Origin: Halapricum desulfuricans
GTDB taxonomy: Archaea; Halobacteriota; Halobacteria; Halobacteriales; Haloarculaceae
DNA: 64,000 nt
Direction of reading: 5' to 3'
Assembly: GCF_017094465.1 (NCBI RefSeq)
Contig: NZ_CP064791.1
Span: forward strand, 1,426,001-1,490,000
Shown here one piece after another: positions 23,525 to 36,249 of this stretch. Under the pieces are notes generated by a model. That model made no database searches. It had not been told where the DNA came from and saw nothing but the letters and a program-made list of their open reading frames with translations. Every line of letters begins with the position of its first letter. The first letter of the stretch is position 1. The position numbers and the translations under genes are program-made.

Positions 23525-24799
23525 TCAATCGTCTTCGAAGCGAACGTCGACGCTGTGGGCGTGGGCCTCCAGCCCTTCACGATCGGCGAGCGTGGTGATC
23601 GTCCCCCGTAACTCGGACAGTCCGTCTTCGGAGAGTCGCTGGACAGTCGCCGATCGAACGAACGTATCGACCGACAGGCCGCTGGCGATTCGGGCCTGCG
23701 CGTCGGTCGGGAGGACGTGGTTGGTTCCGCTGGCGTAATCGCCAGCCGCAACCGGGGAGTGTGCCCCGAGGAAGGCGCTCCCGTAGTTTTCGATCCGATC
23801 GAGCAACGCGTCCTCGTCCTCGGCTTCGATGTAGATGTGCTCGGGCGCGAACTGATCGGCGAACAGCGCCGCCTCGCTCATCGACCGAGCGACGAACACG
23901 CCGCTGGCCTCGTTGTCCAGGGCTTCCCGGATGATGTCTTCGCGCTCGCGCTCGCTGACCTGGTCCTCGATCTCTTCGAGAACGGCGTCGGCGAGCTCCG
24001 GATCGTCAGTGACGGCCACGACGGCAGCGTGTGGATCGTGTTCGGCCTGTGCGATCGTCTCGGCGGCCAGCCGCTCCGAATCCGCACTGTCGTCGGCGAG
24101 CGCGAGTACCTCGCTCGGACCGGCGAGCATGTCGATTTTTACGTCGCCGCGGACCTCGGCTTTGGCAGCCGTCACCCATCGATTTCCGGGGCCGACGATG
24201 ACGTCGACGCTATCGATCGACTCGGTGCCGTACGCCATCGCACTGATCGCCTGTGCACCACCGATCTGGTAGACCGCGTCGGCTCCACCGGCGTGAATCG
24301 CCGCGAGCGTGACCGGGTTGATCTGGTCGGCCGGCGGCGTCACGGCGACGACGTGTTCGACGCCGGCCGCCTTCGCCGGGACGATCCCCATGAGTGCGCT
24401 CGAAGGGTACGCCGCCGTGCCGCCCGGTGCGTAGACGCCCGCACTATCGAGCGGGTAGAACCGACGGCCGAGTTCGCGACCCTCGGTCTCGTAGGACCAG
24501 TCCTCGGGGACCTGGCGCTGGTGGAACTCCCGGATGTTGTCGGCGGCAGTCTCGATGGCCTCGCGGACGTCGTCGTCGATTGACTCGTAGGCCCGCTCGG
24601 CATCGTCCGTGATGTCGAAGTTGCCCACCTCGACGTCGTCGAACTTCCGACAGTACTCCCGGAGTGCGACGTCGCCCTCGTTACGGACGCGATGGACGAT
24701 CTCCGCGACGTCATCGCGGATCTCTTCGAGCCCCGCATCGCGTTCGAACAGGGCGCGTCGCTTCGCCGGATCGAGTTCGGAAACGGACTGTACGTCCAT
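23525..24799 (-). CDS. hisD: histidinol dehydrogenase
   Basis: The 424-residue enzyme performs the last two oxidations of histidine biosynthesis, from histidinol to histidine, using NAD and zinc. Family stretches include SAGVYAPGGTAAYPSSALMG, IVGPGNRWVTAAKAEV, DMLAGPSEVL, AQAEHDPHAA and FAPEHIYIEAED. The length is normal. It stands apart from other his genes, as is usual in haloarchaea. It has its own start at 24797-24799 and about 100 nt of spacer to the next upstream gene. Confidence 0.96.
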   Translation of the reverse strand: MDVQSVSELDPAKRRALFERDAGLEEIRDDVAEIVHRVRNEGDVALREYCRKFDDVEVGNFDITDDAERAYESIDDDVREAIETAADNIREFHQRQVPEDWSYETEGRELGRRFYPLDSAGVYAPGGTAAYPSSALMGIVPAKAAGVEHVVAVTPPADQINPVTLAAIHAGGADAVYQIGGAQAISAMAYGTESIDSVDVIVGPGNRWVTAAKAEVRGDVKIDMLAGPSEVLALADDSADSERLAAETIAQAEHDPHAAVVAVTDDPELADAVLEEIEDQVSEREREDIIREALDNEASGVFVARSMSEAALFADQFAPEHIYIEAEDEDALLDRIENYGSAFLGAHSPVAAGDYASGTNHVLPTDAQARIASGLSVDTFVRSATVQRLSEDGLSELRGTITTLADREGLEAHAHSVDVRFEDD

Positions 24800-24898
24800 A
24801 CGTGTAGCCGTTCAAATTGGAGTGGCATACGGTTTGTCATTTCGCTCGCCAACACACGGACGGGACGGCGTTCCATCCGGATCGAACGTGATGAATAG

Positions 24899-25504
24899 CT
24901 ACCGCGATCGGAGTATCCACCAGCCGACGACCAGCACCAGCGTGAACAGACCACCAAGGAAAAACGCGAGCGTCGGGTCGATCGCGTTGATGACCTCCGT
25001 CGTAGTCCGGGGTGATTCGGACATGATCCCCGGCCCGGACGGCTCAGGGGACTCCGGTTCGGGCGCGAGCCATCGTTCGACGGCCGCACCGAACGCGAGA
25101 CTCCCGCCGGCGAGAAGCGCCGCCGCACCGAGTATCCGGGAGAATGCGCGCTTGATGCGCGACTCGCTCTCGCCAGCGACGAAGACGACGGCCTCGCTGG
25201 CCGGTCCGTAGACGGCCATTTCGTTTCCCTTCTCGGAGTGGCGTGTTCCGACTTGCCGGATCAGGCCCGCGGATTCGAGGCTGTCGAGATGGTAGTGGAC
25301 GTTCTGTAATGAGGTCCCGACCGCTTCGCGTAACTCGGTCGGCGAATGGGGGCGTTCGTAGAGCTGTGAGAGGATCTGGCGAGCGGTGCCGGCAGAGAGC
25401 GCGTCGAGTGCGTCCGAGGCGTCGTCCTCATCGAGCGCGAACACGTCCGGATCGTCCGGCGGCGTGGGATCGACGCGAGAGGGGAGTAGCCGCTGTATCG
25501 ACAT
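24899..25504 (-). CDS. ArsR-like winged-helix protein with C-terminal membrane helices
   Basis: This 201-residue protein has an N-terminal winged helix (about residues 30-90: ARQILSQLYERPHSPTELREAVGTSLQNVHYHLDSLESAGLI). Two hydrophobic helices follow, at about 124-142 and 177-198. The fusion implies a membrane-tethered DNA-binding regulator that may respond to an envelope signal. Similar one-component proteins are widespread in haloarchaea. The target genes are unknown; upstream lies a small membrane-protein frame and the repeat element at 25695-26073. Confidence 0.82.
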   Translation of the reverse strand: MSIQRLLPSRVDPTPPDDPDVFALDEDDASDALDALSAGTARQILSQLYERPHSPTELREAVGTSLQNVHYHLDSLESAGLIRQVGTRHSEKGNEMAVYGPASEAVVFVAGESESRIKRAFSRILGAAALLAGGSLAFGAAVERWLAPEPESPEPSGPGIMSESPRTTTEVINAIDPTLAFFLGGLFTLVLVVGWWILRSR

Positions 25505-25583
25505 ATCCGGCCGTACGAGACCCGCTCATAATCCGATTGCCGTAGCTCAAAGAGCTATTTGACCGACGAGCGGTTGGATACGG

Positions 25584-25712
25584 TCACGTGTATACGAGCG
25601 AGATGAGGTGCAAGACGACGGCGAAGGCCGCCATCCCGACGATCCCGACCATGGCGAACACGCCAGCGACGGCGAACTCCGGTGGAGTGGAACGGTGAAG
25701 TACCCCGCGCAC
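25584..25712 (-). CDS. small single-helix membrane protein, 5' end overlapping a repeat element
   Basis: A 42-codon frame reads through ...HRSTPPEFAVAG to one long hydrophobic helix (FAMVGIVGMAAFAVVLHLIS) and ends VYT with TGA at 25584-25586. The only start is a GTG at 25710-25712, inside the terminal hairpin of the neighbouring repeat element. The original N-terminus was therefore probably replaced when the element inserted. The helix with Gly and Ala small-residue spacing looks like a genuine haloarchaeal membrane microprotein. It may now be a fragment. Confidence 0.5.
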   Translation of the reverse strand: MRGVLHRSTPPEFAVAGVFAMVGIVGMAAFAVVLHLISLVYT

Positions 25713-26073
25713 GGTGGCGCGGGGCTTCGCCGTTTAGGGCCGCACTGCACCAGCAGGCGAATTTAATTCCCTCCGACCTTCCCAATCAAGGGTCGGCTCC
25801 GGATTAACACCCGAACACCACGAAGGGTGTCCGTGGAGGTCGGTCGCTCCACCACGACCCGACAACTCCCGTCTCACCACGCCAAAGACGCGGGTTTTGA
25901 GAGGAGTCGCATTTCCAAACCTCGACACGGCCAGCGAAGGAATTGAGGTTGTCAACTCCATACTTTGAGGGTTGTTTTCTGACCGTTACAACCAAGTATG
26001 GTTGCTACTGTAATAATCATTTGGGTAACGGGGTGACGCGCTTCACCCACGGGCACGGTGGCCCCTGGTACTC
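25695..26073 (-). repeat. non-autonomous IS605-like repeat element, copy C
   Basis: This roughly 380-bp element, in minus orientation, matches the element at 44400-44832. Shared blocks include a 25-nt identity at 25759-25783 (equal to 44743-44767), GGTTGTAACGGTCAGA and GACCGACCTCCACGGACAC. Both ends carry hairpins: CCCCGCGC/GCGCGGGG at 25703-25724, then GGGTGA/TCACCC and CCAGGGGC/GCCCGTGG near 26030-26068. The terminal GTACTTCAC and the hairpin-AAGCC layout resemble the IS200/605 right end. There is no intact transposase frame; short frames are broken. It is probably a MITE or decayed tnpB element. Confidence 0.7.
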
Positions 26074-26181
26074 GCGCTGTTCTTTTTATAGATAGTGATG
26101 GAATCAATCGCGATCGGTCGGCGTCAATTCGATCCGATATCCTATCTTTTTTATATTTCCCCCGAGGCGAATCACCTGTCT

Positions 26182-27093
26182 ATGGCAGCGATTGAATTAA
26201 ACGGACTCACGAAGCAGTACGGTGGGTCCGTGATGGCCCTCCGTGGTGTCGATTTGCGGGTGAACAAGGGGGAAGTGTTCGGCTTTCTCGGCCCGAACGG
26301 TGCAGGCAAATCAACGACGATCAACATCCTGCTGGATTTCGTCCGCCCGACGTCGGGCACGGCCAGCGTGTTGGGGTTCGATGCCCAGGCGGATTCCCAG
26401 GAGGTACGTCGCCGAACTGGGGTCCTGCCGGAAGGATACAAGGTCTACGACCGGCTGACGGCTCGCCATCACGTCGAGTTCGTCGCCGAGTCCAAAGCGG
26501 TCGACGACGACCCGGTTGCGGTCCTCGAACGCGTCGGACTGGGAGACGCCGTCGACCGGAAGGCGGGCGATTTCTCGAAGGGGATGAAACAGCGCCTGAC
26601 GCTCGGGATGGCACTGGTCGGCGATCCCGACCTGTTGATACTCGACGAGCCCTCGACCGGGCTCGACCCTTCAGGCGTCCAGGACGTTCGACAGATCGTC
26701 AACGAGGAGTCCGACCGCGGGACGACGGTGTTTTTCTCCAGTCACATCCTCAGCCAGGTCGAGGCCGTCTGTGACCGCGTCGGGATCCTCCGCGAGGGCG
26801 AACTCGTCGCCGTCGACACGGTCGATGGCCTGCGCGATGCGGCGGGCACGCAGGCGACGCTTCGGGTGACAGCTGACGGCGTCACCGACGAAGCGGTCGG
26901 TGCGGTACAGTCGCTATCGGGTGTCTCGAACGTCTCGTTCAGCGACGGCCTGTTGACCGCCTCGGTCGAGGACGGCGCGAAGATGAACGTCGTGACGACA
27001 CTGGAAGACAACGGTGCGAGCGTCTCGGACTTCGAAACGGAGGAAGCCTCGCTCGAGGAGCTGTTCATGGCGTACACGGGAGGTGAACGATGA
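26182..27093 (+). CDS. ABC-2 exporter ATP-binding protein (first tandem pair)
   Basis: This 303-residue ATPase has Walker A GPNGAGKST at 37-45, signature FSKGMKQR, Walker B LLILDEPSTGLDP and the H-loop FFSSHILSQVEAVCDR. A C-terminal domain (about 220-303) is typical of NatA/CcmA-type exporters. The ATG at 26182 is chosen over one at 26095 because a TATA-like TTTTTTATATTT at 26145-26156 lies about 30 nt upstream. It overlaps its permease by 4 nt. The sequence is closely related to the ATPase at 27979, so the two pairs arose by duplication. The substrate is unknown. Confidence 0.87.
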   Translation: MAAIELNGLTKQYGGSVMALRGVDLRVNKGEVFGFLGPNGAGKSTTINILLDFVRPTSGTASVLGFDAQADSQEVRRRTGVLPEGYKVYDRLTARHHVEFVAESKAVDDDPVAVLERVGLGDAVDRKAGDFSKGMKQRLTLGMALVGDPDLLILDEPSTGLDPSGVQDVRQIVNEESDRGTTVFFSSHILSQVEAVCDRVGILREGELVAVDTVDGLRDAAGTQATLRVTADGVTDEAVGAVQSLSGVSNVSFSDGLLTASVEDGAKMNVVTTLEDNGASVSDFETEEASLEELFMAYTGGER

Positions 27094-27941
27094 GCTGGAT
27101 CGCGGTCGCGCGCAAGGACTTCCGTGATGCGATCCGATCGCGGATGTTCTGGGCGCTGGCTATCGTCTTCGGTCTCCTCTCGATCGGTATCGGCGGGGCG
27201 TACGGCTACTTCACTGACGAACTCGCCGCGAGCGTTCCCGCCTCCGAAGCAGGTATCGGGCTGGTGTTTTTCGTCCAGAGTCCGATCACCATCTTCATCA
27301 TGTTCATCAGCGCGATCATCTGTCACAAATCGATCGTCGGCGAGTGGGAGCAAGGTAGCCTGAAATTACTGCTATCGCTCCCGCACACGCGCAGTGATGT
27401 CATCCTCGGCAAAATCGTCGGACGAGCAGGCGTCATTGCGGTGCCGGCAATCGGGTCGCTGGTTCTCGGACTCGGCCTCGGTGCGGCGTTGCTCGGCGGC
27501 TCAGTCCTGACGTCGGTCGATTTCCTCGCTGTCGCGGCCGGATTCCTCGTCGCGATTCTCGTCTACATCGCGTTGTACGTGAGCATATTCGTCGGCGTCT
27601 CGGCGATTACGCGATCGTCCTCGCTTGCGGTCGCGGGGTCCGTCGCGTTGATCGTGCTCCAGTTCTTCTGGAGTGTCATCATCGCCCTGGTGACCCTCCT
27701 GCTGGATCTTTCCGGAGACCCGGACTGGTTGTACATTCCACAGACGATAATGCCGAACGCTGCGTTCAACGAGCTGCTAAACGCGTCGCTGTCCGCGATG
27801 ACCGAATGGCCCCTATCGGCTAACGCCGGCGACATTGACGCGGTCTACGCGAGCCCGTGGACCGCAGCAGTGATACTCCTGCTGTGGATCGTCGTCCCGG
27901 TCGCGATTGGCTACTGGCGGTTCAAAAACGCGGATCTGTAA
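27090..27941 (+). CDS. ABC-2 exporter permease (first tandem pair)
   Basis: The 283-residue membrane protein has six hydrophobic segments. It begins MSWIAVARKDFRDAIRSRMFW, the cytoplasmic elbow helix typical of NosY/ABC-2 permeases. ICHKSIVGEWEQGSLKLLLSLPHTR follows the second helix and is the conserved coupling region. It overlaps the ATPase upstream (ATGA) and is followed 37 nt later by the second exporter pair. It is paralogous to 28884-29723. Confidence 0.85.
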   Translation: MSWIAVARKDFRDAIRSRMFWALAIVFGLLSIGIGGAYGYFTDELAASVPASEAGIGLVFFVQSPITIFIMFISAIICHKSIVGEWEQGSLKLLLSLPHTRSDVILGKIVGRAGVIAVPAIGSLVLGLGLGAALLGGSVLTSVDFLAVAAGFLVAILVYIALYVSIFVGVSAITRSSSLAVAGSVALIVLQFFWSVIIALVTLLLDLSGDPDWLYIPQTIMPNAAFNELLNASLSAMTEWPLSANAGDIDAVYASPWTAAVILLLWIVVPVAIGYWRFKNADL

Positions 27942-27978
27942 GGGTACTTACTTTACCCACCCCGCTGAACGCGGTTGT

Positions 27979-28883
27979 ATGGCCGCGATCGAAATCAGTG
28001 ACCTATCCAAGCAGTTCGGTAGCGTCACAGCCCTCCAGAACCTCGATCTCACGGTCGAGGAAGGCGAAGTGTTCGGCTTTCTCGGCCCGAACGGTGCAGG
28101 GAAGTCCACGACGATCGACATCCTGCTCAACCACGTCCGTCCCACCGCCGGATCGGCACGCGTGTTCGGGATGGACGTACAGGACGAGTCCATCCCCGTC
28201 CGCGAGCGGACGGGCGTGCTCCCGGAAGGCTACGGGCCGCTCGGCCGGATGACCGGGCACAAACACGTCGAGTTCGCACTACAGGCGAAACGCGCCGACG
28301 GTGATCCCCAGGCTATTCTCGACCGCGTCGGGATCGCCGGGGCAGCGGACCGACGGGTCGAAGACTACTCGAAGGGGATGAAACAGCGACTGATGCTCGG
28401 GATGGCGCTGGCCGGCGATCCCGACCTGCTTGTGCTGGACGAGCCGACGACCGGCCTCGATCCCAACGGCGCACGGCGGATGCGCCAGATCGTGCAGGCC
28501 GAGGCCGAGCGGGACACGACGGTGTTTTTCTCCAGCCACATCCTCGAACAGGTCGAAGCCGTCTGCGACCGGGTCGGGATCCTCAACCAGGGGCATCTGG
28601 TCGCCGTCGACACGATCGACGGGCTCCGCGAGACCGCCGGCGCGACCGGACAGATCCGGGTAGCTATGGCGTCGATTCCCGACGGATTGATCGAGACGGT
28701 CCAGAAGCGGGACGGCGTCACAAGCGTCGCTGTCGAGGGGACGACGCTCGTTGTCGGCTGTGAGAACGCCGCCAAGGGCGCGGTCGTCAGCGACTGTTAC
28801 GGGGCCGGGATCGTCGAAGATGTCGAGACGAGCGAGGCCTCCCTTGAAGACCTGTTCGTCTCCTACACGGGAGGTGAGAACTG

Positions 28884-28884
<1 letters not shown>
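27979..28884 (+). CDS. ABC-2 exporter ATP-binding protein (second tandem pair)
   Basis: The 301-residue ATPase closely resembles the one at 26182. Walker A GPNGAGKST lies near 37-45, with signature YSKGMKQR, Walker B LLVLDEPTTGLDP and FFSSHILEQVEAVCDR. The start ATG at 27979 (MAAIEISDLSK) matches the paralogue. An upstream in-frame start at 27907 lies inside the preceding permease. It overlaps its own permease by one base (ATGATG). The C-terminal domain is the part most diverged from the paralogue, which may reflect a different partner or substrate. Confidence 0.87.
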
Positions 28885-32223
<3,339 letters not shown>

Positions 32224-32227
<4 letters not shown>

Positions 32228-32463
32228 TGTTCGGCCCGACCTTCGGAGTCCATCCGTGAGTCCACGTCTTCACGAAACGCTCGCGAGCGCTCCCGCAGTC
32301 GGTCGGCCTCGTCTTCCGCAAGCAACCCGACGAGCCCGTACAGCGGATGCTCGTCGTCCCCGAGGAGCCGATCGATGACGTCGCTGAAACTCTCGCCCTC
32401 GCCTTTGGCCCTCCGCAATCGCTCGTAGGTTTCTTCCTTGAGGCTGATCGTCTTGCTGGACAT
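32224..32463 (-). CDS. vapB: antitoxin of VapB/RHH type
   Basis: The 79-residue protein starts MSSKTISLKEETYERLRRAKGEGESFSDVIDRLL, an N-terminal ribbon-helix-helix-like DNA-binding segment. A charged C-terminal tail would wrap the toxin. Such VapB-family antitoxins neutralise the PIN toxin and repress their own operon. It lies upstream of and overlaps the PIN gene. A TATA-like stretch ATATAAAATTC (complement near 32494-32504) is about 30-40 nt upstream. Confidence 0.87.
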
Positions 32464-32526
32464 CTGTGTATCTGTGTATTCGTACTCTGCGCATATAAAA
32501 TTCGGCTAGAAACTCCGTCTATCGGC

Positions 32527-33636
32527 CTACAGTCCGGCAACGTCCTCGATGGCGTCGGTCAGTTCCTTGACGCTCTCGACGGTGTGTTCGCCCATATGGC
32601 CGATGCGGAACGTCTCCTCGCCGATCGACCCGTAGCCGTTCGAGAAGACCAGGTCGTACCCCTCGGAGACGTCCTCGATGGTCGCGGCGACGTCGATGCC
32701 CTGGGTGTTCTGGACGGCCGTGACCGTCTGGGAGCGATAGCCCTCCTCGGCGTAGAGGCCGAAGTGCTCGCGGGCCCACTCGCGGGTGTACTCGGCCATC
32801 TCCCGGTGGCGCTGGTCACGGGCCTTGTGGCCTTCATCGAGCATGTGTTTCATCTGCTTGCGGTAGGCCAGCATAAGCGGGATGGCGGGCGTCGAGTGGG
32901 TCTGGCCCTTCCGGTCGTAGTAGTCCAGACACCGCTGGAAGCCGCCGTACCACGACGCTGAATCCTTCGCGAGCTCGCGCTCGTAGGCGTCCTCGCTGAC
33001 GGTCGTGATCGCGAGTCCCGGCGGCATGGCGAAGGCCTTCTGAGAGGAGGTGAACAGCGCGTCGATGTTGTGCTCCTCGGGAACGACGTAATCGCCGCCC
33101 AGACAGGAGATCGCGTCGACGACGAAGTACGTGTCGGGATACTCGCCCAGCAGGTCACCGACTTCCTCGACAGGGTTGCGCACGCCGGTCGAGGTCTCGT
33201 TCATCACCATGCCGACGGCGTCGTAGCCCTCGTCGCTCGCTTCGAGGGCTTCACGGACGTCCTCGGGTTTGACTGCCTTGCCCCAGTCGTACTCGATACG
33301 ATCGACGGCCTTGCCCAGGCGCTCGGCGACGTTGGCCTGGCGCTCGCTGAACGACCCTGACGTCGGGACGAGCATGCGGTCCTCGACGAGATTCAGCGTG
33401 GTCGCCTCCCAGAACTCCGTGCCCGAGGCCGTGAGCACGATCACGTTCTGGTCGGTATCGAGGAACTCCCTGGTGTCCTCGACGATCGTCGTGTAGAGGT
33501 CGGTCATCCGATCCATGCGGTGGCCGAACATCGGCTCGGCCATCGCCTCGATGACGTCCTCGCGCACTTCGGTCGGGCCGGGTAGATACAGCGTCTTCTC
33601 GGGGTAATCGTCGGTATATTCTCGTTTTTCAGTCAC
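32527..33636 (-). CDS. alanine--glyoxylate / serine--pyruvate-type aminotransferase
   Basis: This 369-residue class V PLP aminotransferase has K200 (FTSSQKAFAMPPG) as the PLP lysine, with the preceding VVDAISCLGGDYV strand. The N-terminal LYLPGPTEVREDV and FGHRMDRM match the AGXT/SPT group. The start is a GTG at 33634-33636, since the upstream frame overlaps the divergent membrane gene's leader and lacks similarity. Substrates are likely alanine or serine and glyoxylate or pyruvate. Phosphoserine aminotransferase or aspartate aminotransferase relatives are alternatives. Confidence 0.85.
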   Translation of the reverse strand: MTEKREYTDDYPEKTLYLPGPTEVREDVIEAMAEPMFGHRMDRMTDLYTTIVEDTREFLDTDQNVIVLTASGTEFWEATTLNLVEDRMLVPTSGSFSERQANVAERLGKAVDRIEYDWGKAVKPEDVREALEASDEGYDAVGMVMNETSTGVRNPVEEVGDLLGEYPDTYFVVDAISCLGGDYVVPEEHNIDALFTSSQKAFAMPPGLAITTVSEDAYERELAKDSASWYGGFQRCLDYYDRKGQTHSTPAIPLMLAYRKQMKHMLDEGHKARDQRHREMAEYTREWAREHFGLYAEEGYRSQTVTAVQNTQGIDVAATIEDVSEGYDLVFSNGYGSIGEETFRIGHMGEHTVESVKELTDAIEDVAGL

Positions 33637-33790
33637 CGGAAACCACCTTGTCGGTATCCGCACGGTCGCAGTGAACTGGCATGGTAGTTTTGATCCCGCT
33701 CCGAAAGTGGCCTGCCCGTTCGAAGGCAGCGGGGCTACTCGCGCCGACGACGCCGATAGCACTAACTGGCGGGCGCGTCCCTACGCAGAT

Positions 33791-35026
33791 ATGGAACCAC
33801 TCCCCGTCGCGATCGTCTATGGGCTCTATCTGGGGGTGTTGACCGGGATCATCCCGGCGCTGGTCTCGGGCGTGCTCGGCTTCCTGTTCAAGTACGTGAC
33901 CGGCGTGACGCTCCCGGGGTTCGGTGTCGTCGTGCTGGCAGTCGCGCTTGCGGGAATCAACGGCGGCCTGCTCGCGCTGGCGGATCCGACGATTCTCGCC
34001 TCCACGAACGCGCCGACGGTCACGACCGGATTGCTGGTCGTGATGATGATGTCGCTATACGCTCACGCCAAGGGCGACCAGCTCGGGGCGTCGGTCCCCC
34101 GTCGGCTCTCGCTGCGCGCGCTCGGCGAGCGCACCCTCTCTGCGGATCTCGTCGAGATGGTGGGTGGGCGAAACGAGATCCGGATCCGCGTGACCGGCGA
34201 CGTCGCTGACATCGAGGGGTACCCCCCGCTACCTGAACACCTCCGGGCTGCGATCCGGGACAGCGACTGGCGACTGCCTGCGGACCTGCAGGTCTCGGAG
34301 CTGGAGGCGCGGCTGGCCGAACGCCTCCGGACGGAGTTCGAACTGGGTGACGTGTCGGCCTCGATCGACGAATCGGGGTCGGCAAGCGTCGCCGCCGCAC
34401 CGCCGCTCTCGGGGCTGTCACGGCGACTTGAGGGAAATCGGAAAGCGGTCTCGGTGAACGCGCTCGTGCCGACGGGGCTGGCTCGCGGCGATCTGGTGGT
34501 GGCGGTGACGCCGGACGGGCGTGTTCGTGGCGAGGTCGTCAGCGCCAGGTCGACGCGACCTGATGCCGACGAGACGGCTGCGGCGATCCCGGCGGAACAG
34601 ACACCGACCGGTGCCGAGACACCGGCCGAGCTGGCACCGGCGCGCGCGCCGACGACGGGCGGCGGGGACGGACAGGTCACGCTCGCGGTCGCGGGGTCCG
34701 ACGTGGAGACGCTCCTCCGCGCCGACGGCGCGACGGTGATCGTCGAATCCCGTGGCGTCCGCCGGGAGTACGAGGTGCTCTCGCTGCTTCGTCGGGCCGG
34801 AAAGCGGTTCCGACGGCTGACAGTCCGCTCCGAGAGCGAGCTTGACGGCGTTACACTCGACGAAGCGGACGTTCGGGATCGTTACGGGGTCGCCGTGCTG
34901 GCCGCCCGAACGGGTGACGGCTGGCAGTTCGCCCCGAAGGGGACCCGTCGACTCGCAGCGGGCGACGAGCTGTTCGCCGTGGGATCGAGGGACGCACTCG
35001 ATCGATTCGGGGAGGTGGTTGCGTGA
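33791..35026 (+). CDS. membrane protein with TrkA-C (RCK-C) domain, gene 1 of a pair
   Basis: The 411-residue protein has three N-terminal hydrophobic helices (about residues 8-32, 37-58 and 72-90). A cytoplasmic region follows, with an Ala/Pro/Thr-rich linker near 270-300. The C-terminal part ends LAAGDELFAVGSRDALDRFGE, the RCK-C/TrkA-C ligand-binding signature. It lacks a K-channel filter (TVGYG). The ATG at 33791 begins right before the first helix. It overlaps the next gene by 4 nt, and both have the same architecture, so they probably form a heteromeric membrane complex. Function unknown; ion transport or nucleotide-sensing regulation is likely. Confidence 0.75.
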   Translation: MEPLPVAIVYGLYLGVLTGIIPALVSGVLGFLFKYVTGVTLPGFGVVVLAVALAGINGGLLALADPTILASTNAPTVTTGLLVVMMMSLYAHAKGDQLGASVPRRLSLRALGERTLSADLVEMVGGRNEIRIRVTGDVADIEGYPPLPEHLRAAIRDSDWRLPADLQVSELEARLAERLRTEFELGDVSASIDESGSASVAAAPPLSGLSRRLEGNRKAVSVNALVPTGLARGDLVVAVTPDGRVRGEVVSARSTRPDADETAAAIPAEQTPTGAETPAELAPARAPTTGGGDGQVTLAVAGSDVETLLRADGATVIVESRGVRREYEVLSLLRRAGKRFRRLTVRSESELDGVTLDEADVRDRYGVAVLAARTGDGWQFAPKGTRRLAAGDELFAVGSRDALDRFGEVVA

Positions 35027-36180
35027 ACGCACTGCAACTCGCGCTCGCCGACGTGGCCGGGCCGCTCAGCCGGATCGCGGGACTCGCGATCGCCGCCGGG
35101 CTTGCTGCCATGATATCCACGTTGGGGTATCGCTGGTACGTGACACAGCGCGCGCCGACGGGAGCGATCGTCCTGGTCGGACTCGGCGTCGTCGCGGCGT
35201 ATCTCAACACGCAGACGGCGCTCGGACAGGTGATCGACGGTGCGGCGACGATCAGCCTCGCGGCTGCGGCGTTCAACATCGGTGCTGTCATCGTGAGTTC
35301 GGTCGCAAGCGTCATCGGCCACCGGGCGGGCGACCGAACCGGCGTGGCCCTGCTCTCGCGAAGCGGGATGGAGACGCTCGACGACCTGACGCGGGTCGTC
35401 AGAGCGGGCGGGCGAGTCATCACCGTCGAGTTACCTGACGAAATCGACGACATCGTCGGCTACGAGCCGGTCGATTCGGAGACGAAAGAGGCGCTCGCCG
35501 GACAGTCGCTGCTCTTCCCGCGGGGGCTGACAGTCGCACAGCTTCGAGAGCGACTTATCACACGCCTCAAGACCGACTACGGCGTCGGCCACGTCGACCT
35601 CGAACTCGACAACGGGACGGTCACACACCTCGCAGTCGGTCGCCGGATCGCGGGCCTCGGCCCGACGCTCCCTCCCGAGAGCGTCGCGATGGCGATCCGG
35701 GCGGACCCCTCGTATGCGGCTGGACCCGGCGACCTCGTTCAGATCTGGTCCGAAGACGGGACCCGACGGCGTTGCAACGGTGAAATTAGAGCGGCGTCGG
35801 GCGAAGTCGTTACTGTCGCGGTCGACGCCGCCGACACGGCGAAACTCGATCCCGACGAGCGCTACCGGCTGGTCACACTCGCGACAGACGCCCGTCCGGA
35901 CCGGGAGTTTGTCTCGCTGCTGCGAGCGGCCGAAGAGACAATGGGCATCGTCGAAATCGGCCCCGAGGGCGCGCTGGCTGGAACCCCGGTCGGTGCGCTC
36001 GACGTGACAGTCGTCGCAGTGATTTCGGCCGAATCCGAGGGCGGTATCGAGACGCTCCCGTCGCGCGATCGCGTACTCGGCGGCGGCGAATCCATCTACG
36101 TCATCGCGGCACCCGACGAGCTCCGGGCCGTTGAGGCCGCGGCAGCTGCCCGTTCGGTGCCGGACATCGGATCGTCGTGA
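35023..36180 (+). CDS. membrane protein with TrkA-C (RCK-C) domain, gene 2 of a pair
   Basis: The 385-residue protein has three hydrophobic segments (about 10-32, 46-64 and 78-95). An RTGVALLSRSGMETLDDLTRVVRAGGRVITVELPDEI region follows, then a C-terminal TrkA-C-type domain ending VLGGGESIYVIAAPDELRAVE. It partners with the preceding gene (4-nt overlap). No pore helix or selectivity filter is visible, so it is not an ordinary K+ channel. The SAMP1 gene follows after 69 nt, and similar neighbourhoods are known to me in other haloarchaea. Confidence 0.75.
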   Translation: MNALQLALADVAGPLSRIAGLAIAAGLAAMISTLGYRWYVTQRAPTGAIVLVGLGVVAAYLNTQTALGQVIDGAATISLAAAAFNIGAVIVSSVASVIGHRAGDRTGVALLSRSGMETLDDLTRVVRAGGRVITVELPDEIDDIVGYEPVDSETKEALAGQSLLFPRGLTVAQLRERLITRLKTDYGVGHVDLELDNGTVTHLAVGRRIAGLGPTLPPESVAMAIRADPSYAAGPGDLVQIWSEDGTRRRCNGEIRAASGEVVTVAVDAADTAKLDPDERYRLVTLATDARPDREFVSLLRAAEETMGIVEIGPEGALAGTPVGALDVTVVAVISAESEGGIETLPSRDRVLGGGESIYVIAAPDELRAVEAAAAARSVPDIGSS

Positions 36181-36249
36181 CGCGTCTGGCGATTTCGATT
36201 CGTCTCGCCGACCGTCAGTATCATTGCGGCGGCTCCCCCCTAGCCGGGT

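Noticed and set aside
33791-36180. Calling the TrkA-C pair potassium channels
   Set aside because: No selectivity-filter sequence or pore helix is visible in either protein.
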